A stretch of DNA of 64,000 nucleotides from an uncultured Rhodospirillaceae bacterium (lineage in GTDB: Bacteria; Pseudomonadota; Alphaproteobacteria; Reyranellales; Reyranellaceae). Location of the stretch: positions 1 through 64,000 of the forward strand of contig CAMFGZ010000006.1 in NCBI GenBank assembly GCA_945952105.1. The letters are read 5' to 3'. Positions 62,299 to 64,000 of the stretch are shown in pieces; the first letter of the stretch is position 1; each line of letters opens with the position of its first letter. Below the pieces are notes generated by a model that saw only the letters and a program-made list of their open reading frames with translations, did not search any database and had not been told where the DNA came from. Position numbers and translations under genes: made by a program.

Positions 62299-64000
62299 TC
62301 AGGGCGCCCGCTTCATCTCCTGGGCACCGGAGGGAGGTGCCGCTGGGGCAGTGCTCGCATTGGGCTGGGAGCTGAAGAGATCGCGCAGCGCGCCCGGCGT
62401 CATGGCGGACATCATGTTCACGTCGGTCTTCAGGTCGTCGAACGGACCGTGGAGCTGGTAGGAAACGGCGAACAGACCGCCATCCTTCCCGCCCGTCAGC
62501 AGCGGTCCCAGGAGCGGAACGTTCGACAGAAGGTTGTTCAGCGCGAACGCCGGCACGACGACGCCGTTCAGGAGGGCGGTGTCCTGTCCGATATCGATGA
62601 CGCCCTGCGTCGTGAGGCCGATCGACTGGCCGCTGGTGCGCCCATTGCGGACCTGGATCTTGTCGCCCGCCTTCACCAGGTTCGCGCTCAGGCTGTCGAA
62701 CTGCTGCAGGGCATTGCCCGCACTGTTCAATCCATCGATCGCCGAATTGAGCGTCCCGACGTCACGTCGCGTCAGCACGCGCTGCAGCCTGTACGGTCCC
62801 ATCTTCAGGGTCGCATCGAGCGGCGGATCGGCCCAGGTATCGTTGAATTTTCCATCGATGCTGAGATAGCCGCCGACCAGCCCGTCGATCCAGCCGGCCT
62901 CGCTCAGCAACTGGCCGAAATCGGCAACATAGAAGGAAAGCGACCGGCCTTGCCCGGCCGGCGCGATGCGCAGGGTCGCCCCCTTGCCCCCGCCCATGGT
63001 GAGATCGGCCGAAGCGACACGGTCGCCCACGAACTCCATGCGACCGTTGAGGTAGCCGAGGGAACCGCGCTTCACGACGATGTTCTGCAACTGAATGCTG
63101 GCCTTGGTGCTCGTACGTGAAACCGAGGCCGCGCCCTTCGGCTCGCGGGCCGCGGCGTCGTTGCGCGCATTCATCATCTCGCGGACGCGTTGCAGTTCCA
63201 GCGACGGTCCCCGGATGGCGATGTCGATGCCCCCTGGATGGCGCCGCCAGTCGACCGCGATGTCGGTCAGCCCGATCTTGATCTGCTGAAGGGCGATCTG
63301 CTGCACGCTGCTGTCAGGCCCGAAGCGCACCTGTCCCTTGGTCTGCAGGCTCCCGCTCCGGCCGTCGAAATCGGCCGTCGTGATCTTCCCGCCGGCGGCG
63401 AGCTTCAGGTTCATGGTCGCGAGCGCATCGGCGCCGGCTTCCTTGATCCAGGCGAGCGGCGTCACGGCCAGCTTGGCCGCCTTCATGTCGAAACGTCCGG
63501 AGACTTCTCCCGTGCCGTTCAAGGCCACCTGGTAGTGCAGCATCGTGCCGACCGGCCCGGCGACGAATGGCTCGATCGACGGGAAGCCCGCTTTCTCGAC
63601 GATCGACGACGGCACCGTCCCCCGAACGTCGTAGCGCCGGCGGAAAGGCGCCTTCGCTCCAAACATTTCGCGCCATGTCACGTCGACCGTGTTGCCGTCG
63701 AGCTTGCCTTGCCCGACCACGCTGAGTTCGGAATTGCCGTACTTCACACGCGCGGTCGCGTCCGTGAGGTCGACCTCGCCCAGCACGTCCTTCAACGAGA
63801 ACGAGGTCAGCTGCGCGTCGGCCGCGATGTCGATCTCCGCCACGGTCAGGGCGTCGATCAACGGAAAGCTCAGCGCAACGTCGACGGCGACGTTGCCGCC
63901 CAGCCGGCGATAATCGTAGAGCGTTTCCTTGGGCAGACCGAGTTTCGGCCGCGCCAGGAAGCGGATGACATCCTGCGCGGAGCCGGTGATCGGCAGGCGG
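62299..64000 (-). CDS. AsmA/YhdP-like envelope protein (C-terminal part, runs off the window)
   Basis: The frame is open to the right edge, so at least 567 residues of a longer protein are present. It is beta-rich and repetitive, with YhdP-type segments (ITGSAQDVIRFL, DYRRLGGNVAVDVALSFPL) and an AsmA-like C-terminal region (GGYLSIDGKFNDTW, ARNGRTSGQ-like, YQLHGPFDDLKTDVNMM). Such AsmA-like proteins bridge the inner and outer membranes and move phospholipid. The tail is Ala/Pro-rich. Domain limits are approximate. Confidence 0.75.
   Translation of the reverse strand, partial: RLPITGSAQDVIRFLARPKLGLPKETLYDYRRLGGNVAVDVALSFPLIDALTVAEIDIAADAQLTSFSLKDVLGEVDLTDATARVKYGNSELSVVGQGKLDGNTVDVTWREMFGAKAPFRRRYDVRGTVPSSIVEKAGFPSIEPFVAGPVGTMLHYQVALNGTGEVSGRFDMKAAKLAVTPLAWIKEAGADALATMNLKLAAGGKITTADFDGRSGSLQTKGQVRFGPDSSVQQIALQQIKIGLTDIAVDWRRHPGGIDIAIRGPSLELQRVREMMNARNDAAAREPKGAASVSRTSTKASIQLQNIVVKRGSLGYLNGRMEFVGDRVASADLTMGGGKGATLRIAPAGQGRSLSFYVADFGQLLSEAGWIDGLVGGYLSIDGKFNDTWADPPLDATLKMGPYRLQRVLTRRDVGTLNSAIDGLNSAGNALQQFDSLSANLVKAGDKIQVRNGRTSGQSIGLTTQGVIDIGQDTALLNGVVVPAFALNNLLSNVPLLGPLLTGGKDGGLFAVSYQLHGPFDDLKTDVNMMSAMTPGALRDLFSSQPNASTAPAAPPSGAQEMKRAP

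Overview
The window is a GC-rich, tightly packed chromosomal segment from an alphaproteobacterium, probably a soil or freshwater heterotroph of the Reyranella / Rhodospirillales-Hyphomicrobiales kind. This is inferred from gene style: an IscR-led ISC operon, Bug-type binding proteins, many ABC importers paired with amidohydrolases, and REP-like palindromes. No 16S gene is present, so the genus is a guess. Nothing here is a plasmid, complete prophage or CRISPR locus.

Layout. 0-13.8 kb: CBS/CorC membrane protein, TauD dioxygenase, enoyl-CoA hydratase, OmpA porin with a clear terminator, MepA endopeptidase, an ABC-2 exporter, an aminotransferase, a split chromate transporter coupled to a CYTH-like protein, and small envelope or unknown proteins. 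13.8-18 kb: an AtzA/TrzN-like amidohydrolase with a natural His-rich tail and a complete NitT/TauT-type ABC importer. 18-24.8 kb: a short YqaA-like remnant, a benzoylformate decarboxylase-like ThDP enzyme, an amino acid permease, a Bug protein, an XRE regulator and a MliC lysozyme inhibitor. Three small secreted PepSY-like paralogues are scattered over 12.5-22.4 kb.

24.8-40 kb is a catabolic island for cyclic ureides. It holds a polar amino acid ABC importer, hydantoin/aspartate-type racemase, flavin reductase, N-carbamoyl-D-amino acid hydrolase, D-hydantoinase and a DapA-like aldolase. A divergent Dpp/Opp-type importer operon has a further amidohydrolase embedded in it. Uptake, ring opening, decarbamoylation and racemisation would together turn hydantoins or dihydropyrimidines into amino acids; the aldolase and flavin reductase have no assigned step. 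Two REP-like palindromes sit inside these operons, one running through the start of a transporter ATPase gene.

40-48.7 kb: a GSCFA/TPR gene whose 5' end is frameshifted, an orphan protein, ferredoxin-NADP reductase, tRNA-Met(CAT), a type I phosphodiesterase, a second Bug protein, MnmA and two tandem glycine-zipper lipoproteins. 48.7-55.6 kb: a full ISC operon, iscR - second cysteine desulfurase - iscS - iscU - iscA - hscB - hscA - fdx - iscX, with a plausible promoter and partial IscR-like half-site. 55.6-58.7 kb: alpha/beta hydrolase, AnmK, TyrS. 58.7-61.8 kb: the most novel locus, a 768-aa multidomain candidate toxin followed by a small immunity-like gene and then a decayed 5' fragment of a second toxin gene with the same leader. 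The window ends inside an AsmA/YhdP-like gene.
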